Shown in pieces: positions 18,146 to 28,371 of a stretch of DNA of 64,000 nt (its first letter is position 1; each line of letters starts with the position of its first letter). Position numbers and translations under genes: made by a program. Under the pieces are notes generated by a model. The model saw only the letters and a program-made list of their open reading frames with translations, searched no databases and was not told the origin of the DNA. This DNA is from Syntrophales bacterium (GTDB lineage: Bacteria; Desulfobacterota; Syntrophia; Syntrophales; UBA2210): NCBI GenBank assembly GCA_023230565.1, contig JALNXD010000014.1, forward strand, positions 1 to 64,000, read 5' to 3'.

Positions 18146-19063
18146 CTACACTTCAATTTCCATTCCTTCCTTTGCAAAAAATATTTCCATCGGGCCCCTT
18201 ATTTCAGGATTGCAAAACCGCGTGGCAAGGGCTTCAATTTGGGCATCTGTTCTCTCCGGGTCATGATGGATCAACGCCAGTTTTTTTACCTTGTTCCTGA
18301 AAGCTGCCTCTATGGCATACTCAATGGAGCTGTGTCCCCATCCCCTCTTGCCATTTTCATATTCTTCTCTTGTATACTGCGCATCATATATAATAAAATC
18401 GGCATCTGCAAAAAATTTCTCTACACGCCGGTTCTGCTCCTTTGCCGCTTGCTCACCTTCACGAGCGGCATTTTCTATATAGGAAGGGTCTGAAGGATCG
18501 GTTGAGAAGAGATTTCGATAGGGTTCCGAATCGAAAACCGTGACGAATGATTTTCCCTTATACTCAATTCGATATCCTATACATGCAATTGGATGATTCA
18601 GATATTTGGTAGATACTGTAATTCCATCCCCCAAATCAAAGCTTTCTTCACCTATTTCTATATATTCTATAGTGGATGCCAGCTCTTCTATTCTGACCGG
18701 AAAATAACGATAGACAAATTGTCCTCCAATGACTTTTGCAAGTGAATCATCCTCATAGGTGGTTGGCCCGTGAATGCGGATATGCATTCCAGGAATATAC
18801 ATTGGAGTAAAAAAAGGAAATCCGAGGATGTGGTCCCAATGAGTATGAGTGAGGTAAATATCTATTAATTTCAATCCTTGAGAAATATCATTGGCCATAA
18901 GAAAATTTCCCAACGGGCGGATTCCTGATCCGGCATCAATTATCAGCATTCGATTCACATCGGTAAATCGTATTTCGAGGCATACGGTATTCCCTCCGTA
19001 TATTGCCGTAGAAGGCCCTGGACAGGGAATAGATCCCCTTACACCCCAGAATTTTATTCTCAT
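18146..19063 (-). CDS. Metallo-beta-lactamase-fold hydrolase
   Basis: This 305-residue protein shows the MBL metal site HTHWDH near residue 74, the N-terminal strand MRIKFWGVRGSIPCPGP and a further metal ligand in VFDSEPYRN. The opening GVRGS.P..G is typical of a subgroup annotated as phosphoribosyl-type or cyclic nucleotide-type hydrolases, often found fused to or beside signalling domains. Here the upstream neighbour is an HDOD protein six bases away, which supports a signalling role (inference). The substrate is unknown. Confidence 0.9.
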   Translation of the reverse strand: MRIKFWGVRGSIPCPGPSTAIYGGNTVCLEIRFTDVNRMLIIDAGSGIRPLGNFLMANDISQGLKLIDIYLTHTHWDHILGFPFFTPMYIPGMHIRIHGPTTYEDDSLAKVIGGQFVYRYFPVRIEELASTIEYIEIGEESFDLGDGITVSTKYLNHPIACIGYRIEYKGKSFVTVFDSEPYRNLFSTDPSDPSYIENAAREGEQAAKEQNRRVEKFFADADFIIYDAQYTREEYENGKRGWGHSSIEYAIEAAFRNKVKKLALIHHDPERTDAQIEALATRFCNPEIRGPMEIFFAKEGMEIEV

Positions 19064-19069
19064 TTTGAA

Positions 19070-19954
19070 CTATCCTCTCGTAGTCGATTGAAGAAAGATC
19101 CGGGCCTTTTCGATTTCTTCCTCTACAGTTTCTTTAAGGCCTTCCAATTGGGCTCCGGTAAATCCATTCGCTGACATATTATGATTCAGGGTATCCCCGT
19201 CCGGCGGCAAATCTCCGGCATTACCTATTCCCAAATACTTTGAAAACATATCCGCCAATTCAATAATTTTAACTTTCTGTCTGTTTTCTTCCGCAGCGTT
19301 GTCAGGATCGTGATGATGATGAAGGCAGTCGCTGATCGCGATCCCCAACTTCCACTTTTCACCTATCATCTTGCCTACCTGCATATGATCCAGTCCTAAA
19401 ATTTTTCTTTCCGAATTATAGAGAACGCAGCGCGAACCGGAACTAAGTATTTGAAGATACTCATGCGAAAAGAGGCTGATTAATGGAATTTTACCCAGAT
19501 CATGCAGGAGTCCTCCCACAAAATAATCTTCCCTTTGTGTTATCGGAACTTCCTTGAGAATAGCGAGCCTTTTGGCGGTAACTCCCACACAAAGACAGTG
19601 AAGCCAGAAATTCGTCATCGATAAGGCATGAAACGAAATTCGCCCGAATGAATTCACTATGGCGCTGCCGATTACGAGATTCTTAATCGTATTCATTCCC
19701 AGCATGATTATTGCGCGAGGCAGAGATGTAATCGTATTGCAAAGCCCGTAATATGCGGAATTTACAAGCTTCAGAACTCGTCCTGTCAAGACCGGATCAA
19801 GGGCAATAACACGATTGAGATCATCAGGCGACGTAGCCGGACTGTTACATATTTCGAGCACGCGTGTCACCGTTACGGGAAGACTGGGCATGCCGGCGAT
19901 GAATCGTACGATGTGACTGGAATGTGAATTATGATTTTCCGGAAGTCCGACCAT
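19070..19954 (-). CDS. HDOD domain signalling protein
   Basis: The protein is essentially one HDOD domain, a catalytically doubtful relative of HD phosphohydrolases found in bacterial signal transduction. The entry is typical (IAGMPSLPVTVTRVLEI), followed by LVNSAYYGL and PRAIIMLG, with a preserved HD pair in GLLHDLGKIPL near residue 155 and another His cluster HHHHDP. The frame opens at 19978 with TTG, but I prefer the ATG at 19954; neither has a strong ribosome-binding site. It heads the HDOD / metallo-hydrolase / LysE unit. Confidence 0.88.
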   Translation of the reverse strand: MVGLPENHNSHSSHIVRFIAGMPSLPVTVTRVLEICNSPATSPDDLNRVIALDPVLTGRVLKLVNSAYYGLCNTITSLPRAIIMLGMNTIKNLVIGSAIVNSFGRISFHALSMTNFWLHCLCVGVTAKRLAILKEVPITQREDYFVGGLLHDLGKIPLISLFSHEYLQILSSGSRCVLYNSERKILGLDHMQVGKMIGEKWKLGIAISDCLHHHHDPDNAAEENRQKVKIIELADMFSKYLGIGNAGDLPPDGDTLNHNMSANGFTGAQLEGLKETVEEEIEKARIFLQSTTRG

Positions 19955-20004
19955 AGCCGCTGTGCTCAGATCTCGCAAAGGATACTAGATAGATGGAGTA
20001 AGAA

Positions 20005-20031
20005 ATTATAATGAAAATACTCCTGTGTCAA
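20005..20031 (-). promoter_or_regulatory. Candidate sigma-70 promoter of the HDOD operon
   Basis: On the minus strand perfect TTGACA (20026-20031) and TATAAT (20005-20010) boxes are separated by 15 bases, two short of optimal. They lie about 50 bases before the HDOD start. Confidence 0.45.
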
Positions 20032-20135
20032 ACATTAAAACACATTCGAGCAGCAGATTTCAGAACTTTGGTATGTGAGAATAATCACAGAAGGCACACA
20101 CCGGACCTTCAAGAAAGACCTCAAGGACAAGTTTT

Positions 20136-20170
20136 CAAAAAAAGGCGGCCTCATTAAATCTGAAACCGCC
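20136..20170 (-). terminator. Rho-independent terminator after the flavoprotein gene
   Basis: On the minus strand GGCGGTTTCA pairs with TGAGGCCGCC (10 pairs, two of them G-T) around a seven-base loop. TTTTTTT follows directly. It begins about 20 bases after the stop codon at 20192. Confidence 0.85.
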
Positions 20171-20191
20171 CCCTACAGCCCTGCAACTTTT

Positions 20192-21688
20192 CTATTGTCC
20201 GCCAACAGCCGTTTTTCCCGCAAGCCTTCCCAGTATAAGAGCTTTACCGAAAGCTGTCCCTGTCATGTAGGCAACCCCGTGCATACCGCCGATAATTTCG
20301 CCGGCAGCATAAAGACCGGGGACAGATTCTTCAAAGACATTTATCACTTCGGTCTTGTCGTTTATCAGGATTCCGCCATAGGTGCCTAGAATGGCTGCCG
20401 TGGAGGGAAAGGCATAAAAAGGTGGCTGATCTATTTTTACCGGTTTGCCGTAACTTGCCACGAGAGTCGTTCGGCCGAACTTGGAGTCGCCTCCTTTCTC
20501 GACATCTGCATTATATTCTTTCACCGTCCTCTCCAGAGAATCGGCAGGAACATTCATCTTCTGCGCCAGTTCCGTCAAAGTGGGTGCACTTACAATACGC
20601 CCCCTTTTCTCCAGACCGGCGGTGCGCCCGAATGGATCCGACATGCCCTTTTCACGGATAGCCGCATCGTAGAGCTGAAATCCCATGGCATCTTTTTGTG
20701 CCAGAGCGGCATCTCCAACCAGTTTGTACGACAAGGATTCGTCAACGAAACGATTCCCTTCCTTGTTCACAATAATGGCCCCCTGATAGAACATCAGGAC
20801 AAAATCTTCAGAAATCGTCTTCGCTTCGAGATCGAACCCGAAGGTTGCTTTAATATAGGCCATGTCCTTGATATCGGCTCCATATGCCCACGCCATTTTC
20901 AGACCGTCTCCGTGATTTCCCAGCCCGTTGATCGCCATTGCTTTGGCCATTACGGGAACAAATTTTGCCAAAAGATCCTTGTTGAGAGAAAATCCTCCGG
21001 ATGTCAGGATTACCGCCTTTCTGGCACTGTAGGTCACCGGTTTCTTCATAGTTCCGGCAATTACGCCTGCGATTCTGCCTTTTTCGTCCATTGCAAGCCG
21101 GTGCGCCGGTGTCCTCATGACAAGTGTAACCCCTTTTTTACGTGCTTCGTCACGTAAAATAGCCAGTACATCGGCAGGTTTTACATAATGGCTTCTGGGA
21201 ACACTCATGCCGCTGGCTATGCCTATTTTCAGGAAGTTTACTCCCAGCGTTTTCAGCCATTCGTAAGTTGCCAATTGATTATCCACGTATGCCTGAACAA
21301 GGGACGGGATATTTTCGTTACCCCCCACTTTCATCATATCATCATAAAGAAGCTCATTTGAATCCTTGATTCCCTCAGCCGCCTGCATATCGGTTCCCGC
21401 AAAGCACAAAGCACCGCCGCAAATAATACTGCTGCCTCCGATAACAGGCATTTTTTCCAGAAGAATGACCTTTGCGCCGCTTTCAGCCGCATGGATTGCA
21501 GCCGAGAAACCGGCACTTCCCGCTCCTATAACCATCACATCCGCTTCATTGTCCCATGTATCAGGTTTTTGGGTGACTCCGAAAACTTTTCCGCCGCCTG
21601 CATATAAAATTCCTGTCACTGCGGCACCACCTGTTGTTAAAATGAAACTTCGCCTGGTGTACCCTTTGCCTTTCATGTCCCTGGACAT
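20192..21688 (-). CDS. Tat-exported FAD-dependent reductase (fumarate reductase / flavocytochrome c family)
   Basis: This 498-residue flavoprotein has a twin-arginine signal (TRRSFILTTGGAAVTG, residues 11-26) and so acts in the periplasm. The FAD-binding Rossmann motif VIGAGSAGFSAAIHA...VILLEK spans residues 53-78. The C-terminal FAD-contacting segment is GLYAAGEIIGGMHG. It belongs to the FAD_binding_2 group that includes periplasmic fumarate, methacrylate and urocanate reductases. There is no haem-binding motif, so electrons must come from a separate cytochrome. The actual acceptor is unknown. AAAGGAGGGATTCAG precedes the ATG, and a strong terminator follows, so it is probably transcribed alone. 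Confidence 0.9.
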   Translation of the reverse strand: MSRDMKGKGYTRRSFILTTGGAAVTGILYAGGGKVFGVTQKPDTWDNEADVMVIGAGSAGFSAAIHAAESGAKVILLEKMPVIGGSSIICGGALCFAGTDMQAAEGIKDSNELLYDDMMKVGGNENIPSLVQAYVDNQLATYEWLKTLGVNFLKIGIASGMSVPRSHYVKPADVLAILRDEARKKGVTLVMRTPAHRLAMDEKGRIAGVIAGTMKKPVTYSARKAVILTSGGFSLNKDLLAKFVPVMAKAMAINGLGNHGDGLKMAWAYGADIKDMAYIKATFGFDLEAKTISEDFVLMFYQGAIIVNKEGNRFVDESLSYKLVGDAALAQKDAMGFQLYDAAIREKGMSDPFGRTAGLEKRGRIVSAPTLTELAQKMNVPADSLERTVKEYNADVEKGGDSKFGRTTLVASYGKPVKIDQPPFYAFPSTAAILGTYGGILINDKTEVINVFEESVPGLYAAGEIIGGMHGVAYMTGTAFGKALILGRLAGKTAVGGQ

Positions 21689-22222
21689 CTGAATCCCTCC
21701 TTTATTCCGTAAATTTTAAAATAATATTTCGACCCCGGATAAAGAAATAACTGCTTGGAAACCTCACCTTTTAGCAGATAAGAATACAGACACATTAAAC
21801 AGGTAAGAGAGGTTAATAAAGAAACAGGAAATCTCAGGGATGGCAAGACACGGAAAACAACTTTAAAAACGATTTGGAGTAACCAATAAAGAAAGTAAGT
21901 ATTCAGACAACAGCATGTCCGCAGCCGGAAAATATCCTTGCTGCTCCGGAAGACCGGAATCAAATATTATGTAACAAAATACCAAAATTACCTGATTATG
22001 GTCAACGGTTAAATTGCGAGAATCAGGAAAATTTCGTCTGAGCGTCTCTGTATTTGCTCGCAAAACTGTTCCAGCGAATGCATGCGGCGGCTCAAAGTTT
22101 GCCGGACGGCAGCTTCACATCGATCAAAATTGACTTTTTAGCAAAACTTTCCTATTTACCCTTTTAAAAAATACCGTCTCACGATAGTATCGCGGCAATA
22201 ATCATACTCCAGAGGTGTTCAT
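21689..22222. other. Divergent intergenic region between flavoprotein and ettA
   Basis: No gene is supported in these 530 AT-rich bases. The right end carries a good promoter for ettA (22130-22158). The left end should carry the flavoprotein promoter, which I could not place. Confidence 0.4.
22130..22158 (+). promoter_or_regulatory. Sigma-70 promoter of ettA
   Basis: TTGACT (22130-22135) and TATTTA (22153-22158) are separated by the ideal 17 bases. The expected start is near 22165, giving a leader of about 58 bases. AGAGGTG precedes the ettA ATG. Confidence 0.65.
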
Positions 22223-23905
22223 ATGAGCGAAGTAGCGGAGAGAATCATTTATACTATGATGCGTGTGGGAAAAAACTATCATCATAAAGAAGTTTTGAAA
22301 GATATATCTCTGTCTTATTTTTACGGTGCAAAAATCGGCGTTCTGGGATTGAACGGATCCGGGAAGAGCTCCCTGCTCCGAATTATGGCGGGAGCCGATC
22401 AGGAATACGAGGGGAAAGTAATAGTATCTCCTGGATATACCGTGGGATTTCTGGAACAGGAACCAAAGCTTGATCAGGATAAAACTGTAAAAGATGCCGT
22501 TGAAGAGGGCCTGCAGGAGATTGTCAATGTCGTACGGGAATATAATGAGGTCAGCGAGAAGTTCGCCGAACCCATGTCCGATGACGAGATGGATCGGCTG
22601 ATGGAACGTCAGGGCGCCCTTCAGGAAAAGATCGACCAACTGGACGCCTGGGATATCGATTCGCGGCTGGAAATGGCCATGGATGCACTGCGCTGCCCGC
22701 CCGAAGATACACCGATCCGGGTCCTCTCCGGCGGCGAAAAGAGGCGGGTGGCCCTCTGCCGTCTTCTCCTGCAGAAACCGGACATACTTCTTCTCGACGA
22801 ACCCACCAATCACCTGGATGCGGAGACGGTGGCCTGGCTGGAGCGGCACCTCCAGCAGTATGAGGGAACCGTAATCGCCGTTACACATGACCGCTATTTT
22901 CTTGATAATGTGGCCGGCTGGATCCTGGAGCTGGACAAGGGGCGGGGCATCCCCTGGAAGGGCAACTATTCTTCCTGGCTGGAGCAGAAAGAGCTGCGCC
23001 TCAAAAACGAAGAGAAAGGTCAAACGGCGCGACTGAAGACCTTGGAGCGCGAGTTGGAATGGATCCGCATGTCGCCCAAGGGGCGCCATGCCAAATCGAA
23101 GGCCAGGATCAGCGCATACGAATCGCTCCTGAATCAGGACTATGAAAAAGAGGCAAAGGATCTCGAAATCTATATTCCACCGGGTCCCCGCCTGGGAAAG
23201 GTCGTCGTGGAGGCGGAGGGTGTCGCCAAAGGATTCGGCGATCGCATGCTCTTCGAGGACATGACCTTTTCCCTGCCCGCCGGCGGAATCGTGGGTGTCA
23301 TCGGGCCCAATGGCGCCGGCAAGACCACGCTCTTCAAGATGATTACCGGAGCCGAGAAACCGGACAAGGGCGAAATTCACATAGGCGAAACGGTAAAAAT
23401 CGGCTATGTCGATCAGGAACGGGACATGCTGGACCCGCAGAAGACCGTCTGGGAGATCATCTCCGGAGGAAATGAAACAGTTGTGCTGGGAACGCGCGAG
23501 ATGAATTCCAGGGCGTACGTGTCTCGGTTCAATTTTTCGGGAACTGACCAGCAGAAGAAGGTAACCATGATCTCCGGAGGTGAACGGAACCGGGTTCATC
23601 TCGCCTCTCTGCTCAAGGAAGGCGCCAACCTTCTCCTTTTAGACGAACCTACCAACGATCTGGATGTGAATACAATGCGTGCCCTGGAGGAGGCACTGGA
23701 GCATTTCGGCGGCTGTGCAGTCGTGATCAGCCACGACCGATGGTTTCTCGACCGAATTGCCACTCACATCCTGGCCTTCGAGGATGACGGCTCGGTGATG
23801 TGGTTCGACGGTAACTATTCAGAGTACGAGGCGGACCGGAAAAAAAGGCTGGGCAGAGCAGCCGGTCAGCCTCACCGGATCAAGCACCGCCATCTGACAA
23901 GATAG
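22223..23905 (+). CDS. ettA: Energy-dependent translational throttle protein EttA (ABC-F ATPase)
   Basis: EttA is a soluble ABC-F protein that binds the ribosomal E site and gates entry into elongation according to ATP/ADP ratio. At 560 residues it matches the family length. Two ABC cassettes are visible: Walker A GLNGSGKSS and GPNGAGKTT; signatures LSGGEKRRVAL and ISGGERNRVHL; Walker B ILLLDEPTNHLD and LLLLDEPTNDLD. Between them is the interdomain linker with the EttA-typical stretch LEWIRMSPKGRHAKSKAR. The sequence GAKIGVLGLNGSGKS and the ending HRIKHRHL are close to the E. coli protein. It converges on the RND permease gene with an 18-base gap. Confidence 0.97.
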   Translation: MSEVAERIIYTMMRVGKNYHHKEVLKDISLSYFYGAKIGVLGLNGSGKSSLLRIMAGADQEYEGKVIVSPGYTVGFLEQEPKLDQDKTVKDAVEEGLQEIVNVVREYNEVSEKFAEPMSDDEMDRLMERQGALQEKIDQLDAWDIDSRLEMAMDALRCPPEDTPIRVLSGGEKRRVALCRLLLQKPDILLLDEPTNHLDAETVAWLERHLQQYEGTVIAVTHDRYFLDNVAGWILELDKGRGIPWKGNYSSWLEQKELRLKNEEKGQTARLKTLERELEWIRMSPKGRHAKSKARISAYESLLNQDYEKEAKDLEIYIPPGPRLGKVVVEAEGVAKGFGDRMLFEDMTFSLPAGGIVGVIGPNGAGKTTLFKMITGAEKPDKGEIHIGETVKIGYVDQERDMLDPQKTVWEIISGGNETVVLGTREMNSRAYVSRFNFSGTDQQKKVTMISGGERNRVHLASLLKEGANLLLLDEPTNDLDVNTMRALEEALEHFGGCAVVISHDRWFLDRIATHILAFEDDGSVMWFDGNYSEYEADRKKRLGRAAGQPHRIKHRHLTR

Positions 23906-23922
23906 AATGTATTTCTCCATTT

Positions 23923-26900
23923 TTAATGTGAGGGTTCGGCCTCTTCAACCTGCCTGCGTCCCCACCTCAGGTCTTCGATTATGAGATAGAAAGAAGGGAC
24001 CAGTATGAGGGTGATCAGAGTGGCGAAGAGGACGCCGAAGCCCAGCGAGATGGCCATGGGGATCATGAAGCGGGCCTGGCGCGATGTTTCCAGAATAATG
24101 GGCGTCAGTCCGCCGAAGGTGGTGAGCGATGTCAGCAGGATGGGCCGGAAACGGCTGATGGCGGCGCGGTGAATGGCATCGGTCGCGGACAGGCCGTCCT
24201 TGCGCCTTCGATTGGCGAAATCGATCAGCACCAGCGAATCGTTCACGACAACTCCGGAGAGTGCCACGATACCGAAAAGGCTCATGATGCTGAGACTGTA
24301 ACCGAGGAGATAATGCCCGAAAACAGCCCCCACAATACCGAAGGGGATGCTTATCATGACGATGATCGGCTGAATGTAGCTCCTGAAGGGAATGGCCAGA
24401 AGCGCGTAGACTGCCAGCATGGCCAGTGCCAGGCCCATAAAGAGGCTCCTCATGCTTTCCGAAAGATCGGCCTGCCTGCCTTCGAACCCGTAGCGCAGGC
24501 CGCTGTATCTTTTTTCGAGATCGGGAAGCGTTTCCTTTTTCAAGGTTTCCAGAATGAGCGCCGCATCGCTGGGGGGATTGACATCCGCCGTTACAGTAAC
24601 CACCCGCCTGCCATTGCGGCGGTCTATGGAGGTATAGGCTCTCCCCCGCTCCATGGTGACCACCTCTCTCAGGGGGACCTGACGCCCCTTTCCCGTCCTC
24701 AGTATGAGTTCTTCCAAACTGTATTCGGATGCTCTGTCTGTCTCGGGCAGCCGCACGATCACCTTAATCTCGTTTCGCCCCCGCTGCTGCCGCAGGACCT
24801 CCTCCCCGTAAAAAGCATCACGAACCTGAGAAGCCACTTCCCGGGCCGTCAGCCCCAGTGCCCTGCCCGCAGGAAGCAGTTTAAAGTCGATCTGTTCTTT
24901 GCCCGGAGAAAAGCCGTCATCGATATCGGTAACTTTGGGGAAATAGCGCAGCGACGCTGCCAGATCCGCGCTGGCCGTTTCAAGGACTGCGAGATCCCGG
25001 TGGCTCAGCTCGATGGACATGGCCGCCCGTCCACCGGGTCCTCCTCCATAGGATCTGAAATTAAGCGATTCCACACCGGCAACGGTACCCACATTTTTTC
25101 TCCATTGCGTCACAAACTCGGCCGTTTCGATGGGGCGCTCTTCCGGCGGGGTAAGAAAGACCCTCACCGAAACGGTATGGCTTCCGGCTGTTCCGTTCAC
25201 AGAAGCACCCACATGGGTATAGATCCCTTTAACAAGCTTCGGTCCTCCGTGTTGTTTTGCCAGTTCCTCGGCTTCCGCTACCAGCCTGTCCTGAAGCGCT
25301 TCCGTTCTTTCCACCGCCGATCCATAGGGAAGAACCGCTTCAGCCAGCGCATAATCCGATTCGATCCGTTCCATGAGGGTAATGCCCATCCTGCCGCTCT
25401 TCACATAGGCCAGCGTCACGGCAAGGACCGCAAGGCCGACGGCAATGGTCAAATAGCGCCAATCGAGAACCCTTTTCAGAAATGGTCCGTAGAAATCTCT
25501 GACCAGACGGCTGAATCTGTCACTGAATCGCTGCTGCATTCCGTGAAGCCAGCCGAAGGGGCCCCAGCCAGTCCTCTCTTTCTGATGTCCAAGGTGAGCC
25601 GGCAGGATTAACAGGCTTTCGACCAGGGAAATTGAAAATACCGTGATAACGACAATCGGAATAACGCCGAATATCTTGCCCACCATTCCGGGCACAAACA
25701 TAAGGGGCATGAAGGTCACGATATTGGTAAGCACGCTGAAGGTCACGGGCATTGCCACTTCCCGCACGCCTGCCACGGCGGCCCTGAGAAAGGGGTACCC
25801 CCTTTCACGAAAGGTATAGATATTTTCTCCTACTACGATGGCATCGTCCACCACGATTCCAAGAGCAACGATAAAGGCGAACATGGACATCATATTGATG
25901 CTCGCCCCGGCATAGGGCAGGAAAAGAAAGGCCCCGAGGAAGGAAATGGGAATCCCCATGGTCACCCAGAAGGCAAGCCGCACTTCCAGAAAGAGGCCCA
26001 GGAGTATAAGAACCAGGGCAAGTCCCATATAGCCGTTTCGCAGGAGGAGATTCAGGCGCTGCCGGTAAGTGTCCGAGAAATCGTTTATAGTGTCAATCGA
26101 GATCCCCGGTGGAAGTGCGGCGCTGAGCGTCTTCACATACTCCATCACCGCATCCGCCACTGAAATAGGTGTTTGATCGCCTACCCGGTAGACATCGACC
26201 ATGATGGCCGGCTTTCCGTTATAGGTGGAATAGTGATCGGTATCCTCGAAACCGTCGATCACGGTTGCGATGTCTTCGAGAAGGACCCGCGTGCCGTCTC
26301 CGGAAGTGATAACCGGTATCTGGGAAAATTCTGGGCCATATTCCCGGCGCTCCTTCATGCGGACCAGAATTTCCCCGCGCTCTGTTTTGAGCCCGCCGCC
26401 GGGCAGTTCGACGGCAGATGCCCTTATTTTTGCTGCCACATCGGCGAGGGTAAGATTATAGGCCCGCAAAGCAGTCTGCGACACCTCTATGCCGATTTCA
26501 AGATTCCTGGTTCCTCTCAGATCGACCTGCGTAATCTCCGGGTTTTGGAGAAGCCCGTCCCGCACCCCTTCCGCCACTTCGCGAAGCACCTTTTCGTCAT
26601 GATCGCCGTACAATACCAGCGAAATCACCTGCCGGCGGCGGGACATGATCTCTACATTCGGTTCTTCGGCTTCTTCCGGAAAAGAGGTGACGCGGTCGAT
26701 TTCATTCTGAATATCCTGGGCAAGCTTCTGGATAGTATATCCTTCGATCATTTCGACGGTGACCGTTCCCGATCCTTCCCGGGCACTGGCAGTCACTTCC
26801 TTGACTCCATCCAGGCCGGATACGGCTTCTTCCACGGCCAGCACGATGCCCTGTTCCACTTCCTCGGGACTTGCCCCCGGATAGGCCACCGATACTGTCA

Positions 26901-27093
26901 CATATTCCAGATCGAAATCGGGAAAAACTTCCTGCTTGATCTGCATGCTCCAGATCAGCCCCCCCACCAGAAAGACGACCATCAGGAGATTGGCGGCCAC
27001 CGAATTTCCCGCCATCCAGGCCAGGGGGCCCCGCCTGGTGTGCTCCGGTGCATTGACATCGGAAATATGCGTGCGTTCCCGCATCCCGATCAC
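23923..27093 (-). CDS. RND-family efflux permease
   Basis: This 1056-residue inner-membrane pump is a proton-driven RND transporter of the AcrB/MdtB-like type. After the first helix (about 35-52) and a long periplasmic porter domain, the helix-4 acidic pair is seen in ALGIVVDDAIVVGEN near residue 410. Further helices flank a second periplasmic domain. The open frame starts with GTG at 27093, overlapping the adaptor stop as GTGA; an ATG lies at 27084. The acidic pair and MMSMF / PISFLGAF motifs resemble hydrophobe or drug (HAE) pumps more than metal pumps, but the substrate is not proven. It is the third gene of the outer membrane channel - adaptor - pump operon. Confidence 0.95.
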   Translation of the reverse strand: MIGMRERTHISDVNAPEHTRRGPLAWMAGNSVAANLLMVVFLVGGLIWSMQIKQEVFPDFDLEYVTVSVAYPGASPEEVEQGIVLAVEEAVSGLDGVKEVTASAREGSGTVTVEMIEGYTIQKLAQDIQNEIDRVTSFPEEAEEPNVEIMSRRRQVISLVLYGDHDEKVLREVAEGVRDGLLQNPEITQVDLRGTRNLEIGIEVSQTALRAYNLTLADVAAKIRASAVELPGGGLKTERGEILVRMKERREYGPEFSQIPVITSGDGTRVLLEDIATVIDGFEDTDHYSTYNGKPAIMVDVYRVGDQTPISVADAVMEYVKTLSAALPPGISIDTINDFSDTYRQRLNLLLRNGYMGLALVLILLGLFLEVRLAFWVTMGIPISFLGAFLFLPYAGASINMMSMFAFIVALGIVVDDAIVVGENIYTFRERGYPFLRAAVAGVREVAMPVTFSVLTNIVTFMPLMFVPGMVGKIFGVIPIVVITVFSISLVESLLILPAHLGHQKERTGWGPFGWLHGMQQRFSDRFSRLVRDFYGPFLKRVLDWRYLTIAVGLAVLAVTLAYVKSGRMGITLMERIESDYALAEAVLPYGSAVERTEALQDRLVAEAEELAKQHGGPKLVKGIYTHVGASVNGTAGSHTVSVRVFLTPPEERPIETAEFVTQWRKNVGTVAGVESLNFRSYGGGPGGRAAMSIELSHRDLAVLETASADLAASLRYFPKVTDIDDGFSPGKEQIDFKLLPAGRALGLTAREVASQVRDAFYGEEVLRQQRGRNEIKVIVRLPETDRASEYSLEELILRTGKGRQVPLREVVTMERGRAYTSIDRRNGRRVVTVTADVNPPSDAALILETLKKETLPDLEKRYSGLRYGFEGRQADLSESMRSLFMGLALAMLAVYALLAIPFRSYIQPIIVMISIPFGIVGAVFGHYLLGYSLSIMSLFGIVALSGVVVNDSLVLIDFANRRRKDGLSATDAIHRAAISRFRPILLTSLTTFGGLTPIILETSRQARFMIPMAISLGFGVLFATLITLILVPSFYLIIEDLRWGRRQVEEAEPSH

Positions 27094-28364
27094 CTTGAGG
27101 ACCTGCCCGCAGCGGTGGAATCTCCCGATTCACCCTCGGCAACAATCTTCATTCCCCGGACAGGGGCTGCAAGATCGGACGTGATAAGATGGTCTGTCTC
27201 ATCGATTCCGCTTTTTACCAGAACCGATTCCGCATCGCGCCAGACGATTTCCACGGGCCGTATGTCCAGAACTCCCTTGTCTGCAATCCATACTTTGCCC
27301 CCATCCCTGAGCGCGCTTCGGGGGATGGCAATTACATTTTCAATTTCCGGGCCCTCGATTTCGGCCTTTACGTATTCGCCGATCAGAAGCGGCGGTTTCG
27401 AAATTTCCTGTGTTTTGAGATCCAGCGGGTCCTTTATGGCTATCAAAACCCGGGCCATGCGCCCTTCCTCCTCCAGATCCGCAAGCAATCTGACGACCCT
27501 GCCCGTGCGGACCGCCGGCAATTTTCCGTCCGTCCCGTAAAAAACTCTGGCCGATGATCCGCTGTCTCCGTTGTCCCGGGGAACGGATATCCACTTCAGC
27601 CGGTCCACCGGCACCGCCGCCTGCACCCGGTATTCGTCGGTCCCCGCAAGAGCGGCAATTTCTTGCTGGTTCGATATATAGGAACCAAGATCCACATTTT
27701 TTGCCAGAACGATGCAGTTGAAAGGCGCCCGTATCGTGGTGCGCTCGAGATTGAGTTTTGCCTGGTCCAGTTCGGCCTTGGCCGCTGCAAGGTCTGCCTT
27801 TGCCTTCTCGAGGTGTGGTTTTCGAAGCGCCAAATCGGCATCGCCGTCACTATTTTTTCTATCGGCACTGTCCAGCGACTTGAGAAGTTCCCATTCCCTC
27901 TTCGCCACATCCTGACTTCCCATCTCGAGTTTCAATGCATAGCGCGCTTCGGCAACCTGGCGCTCCTTCTGAATGACGGCAAGCTTGTAATCCTCCTGAT
28001 CGAGAACGATCATTTCATCGCCTGTTTTGAAAATGCCCCCCGTCATGAATTCCGGATTGATTTTTTCCACTGTTCCCGAAACCTGTGCCCGCAAGGCAAT
28101 CTGCCGGGCCGGCACGATGGTGCCCATGACGGGAACGAATACTTTCGTGTCGGATTTTGAAACCTTCTTTACAAGGACAAGGGGGGCCTTTTCCGGCGGC
28201 CGCTTCCTTTGGGCCTCGGGAGCGGTGCTGAATACATAGGAAGCCGCAACAATGCCGGCAGCCACCACAAGAAGGGGAAGCACGATCTCGCAGAGCGTTT
28301 TTAATTTTTCTTTTTTCCCCGGCCTGCGTGAGGGCGTCGCTGTCTCTTCATTCATCGTTTCCAT
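27090..28364 (-). CDS. RND efflux periplasmic adaptor (membrane fusion protein)
   Basis: This 424-residue adaptor bridges the pump and the outer membrane channel. It has an N-terminal membrane anchor (about residues 28-46), the lipoyl-half motif ALRAQVSGTVEKINPEF near residue 90, and a coiled-coil hairpin (about 135-205) rich in Ala, Lys and Glu. The second lipoyl half (APFNCIVLAKNVDLGSYI) and beta-barrel domains follow. It starts seven bases after the channel gene and overlaps the pump gene by four bases, so the three are translated together. Confidence 0.93.
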   Translation of the reverse strand: METMNEETATPSRRPGKKEKLKTLCEIVLPLLVVAAGIVAASYVFSTAPEAQRKRPPEKAPLVLVKKVSKSDTKVFVPVMGTIVPARQIALRAQVSGTVEKINPEFMTGGIFKTGDEMIVLDQEDYKLAVIQKERQVAEARYALKLEMGSQDVAKREWELLKSLDSADRKNSDGDADLALRKPHLEKAKADLAAAKAELDQAKLNLERTTIRAPFNCIVLAKNVDLGSYISNQQEIAALAGTDEYRVQAAVPVDRLKWISVPRDNGDSGSSARVFYGTDGKLPAVRTGRVVRLLADLEEEGRMARVLIAIKDPLDLKTQEISKPPLLIGEYVKAEIEGPEIENVIAIPRSALRDGGKVWIADKGVLDIRPVEIVWRDAESVLVKSGIDETDHLITSDLAAPVRGMKIVAEGESGDSTAAGRSSR

Positions 28365-28371
28365 CTCAGGG

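Noticed and set aside
22202..23599. Long open frame (465 codons) on the minus strand
   Set aside because: It is antisense to ettA, whose protein is conserved along its full length; the antisense product has no family features.
24169..27540. Two long forward open frames (480 and 455 codons)
   Set aside because: They lie opposite the RND pump and adaptor genes and arise from the GC-rich third-position pattern there; no domain features.
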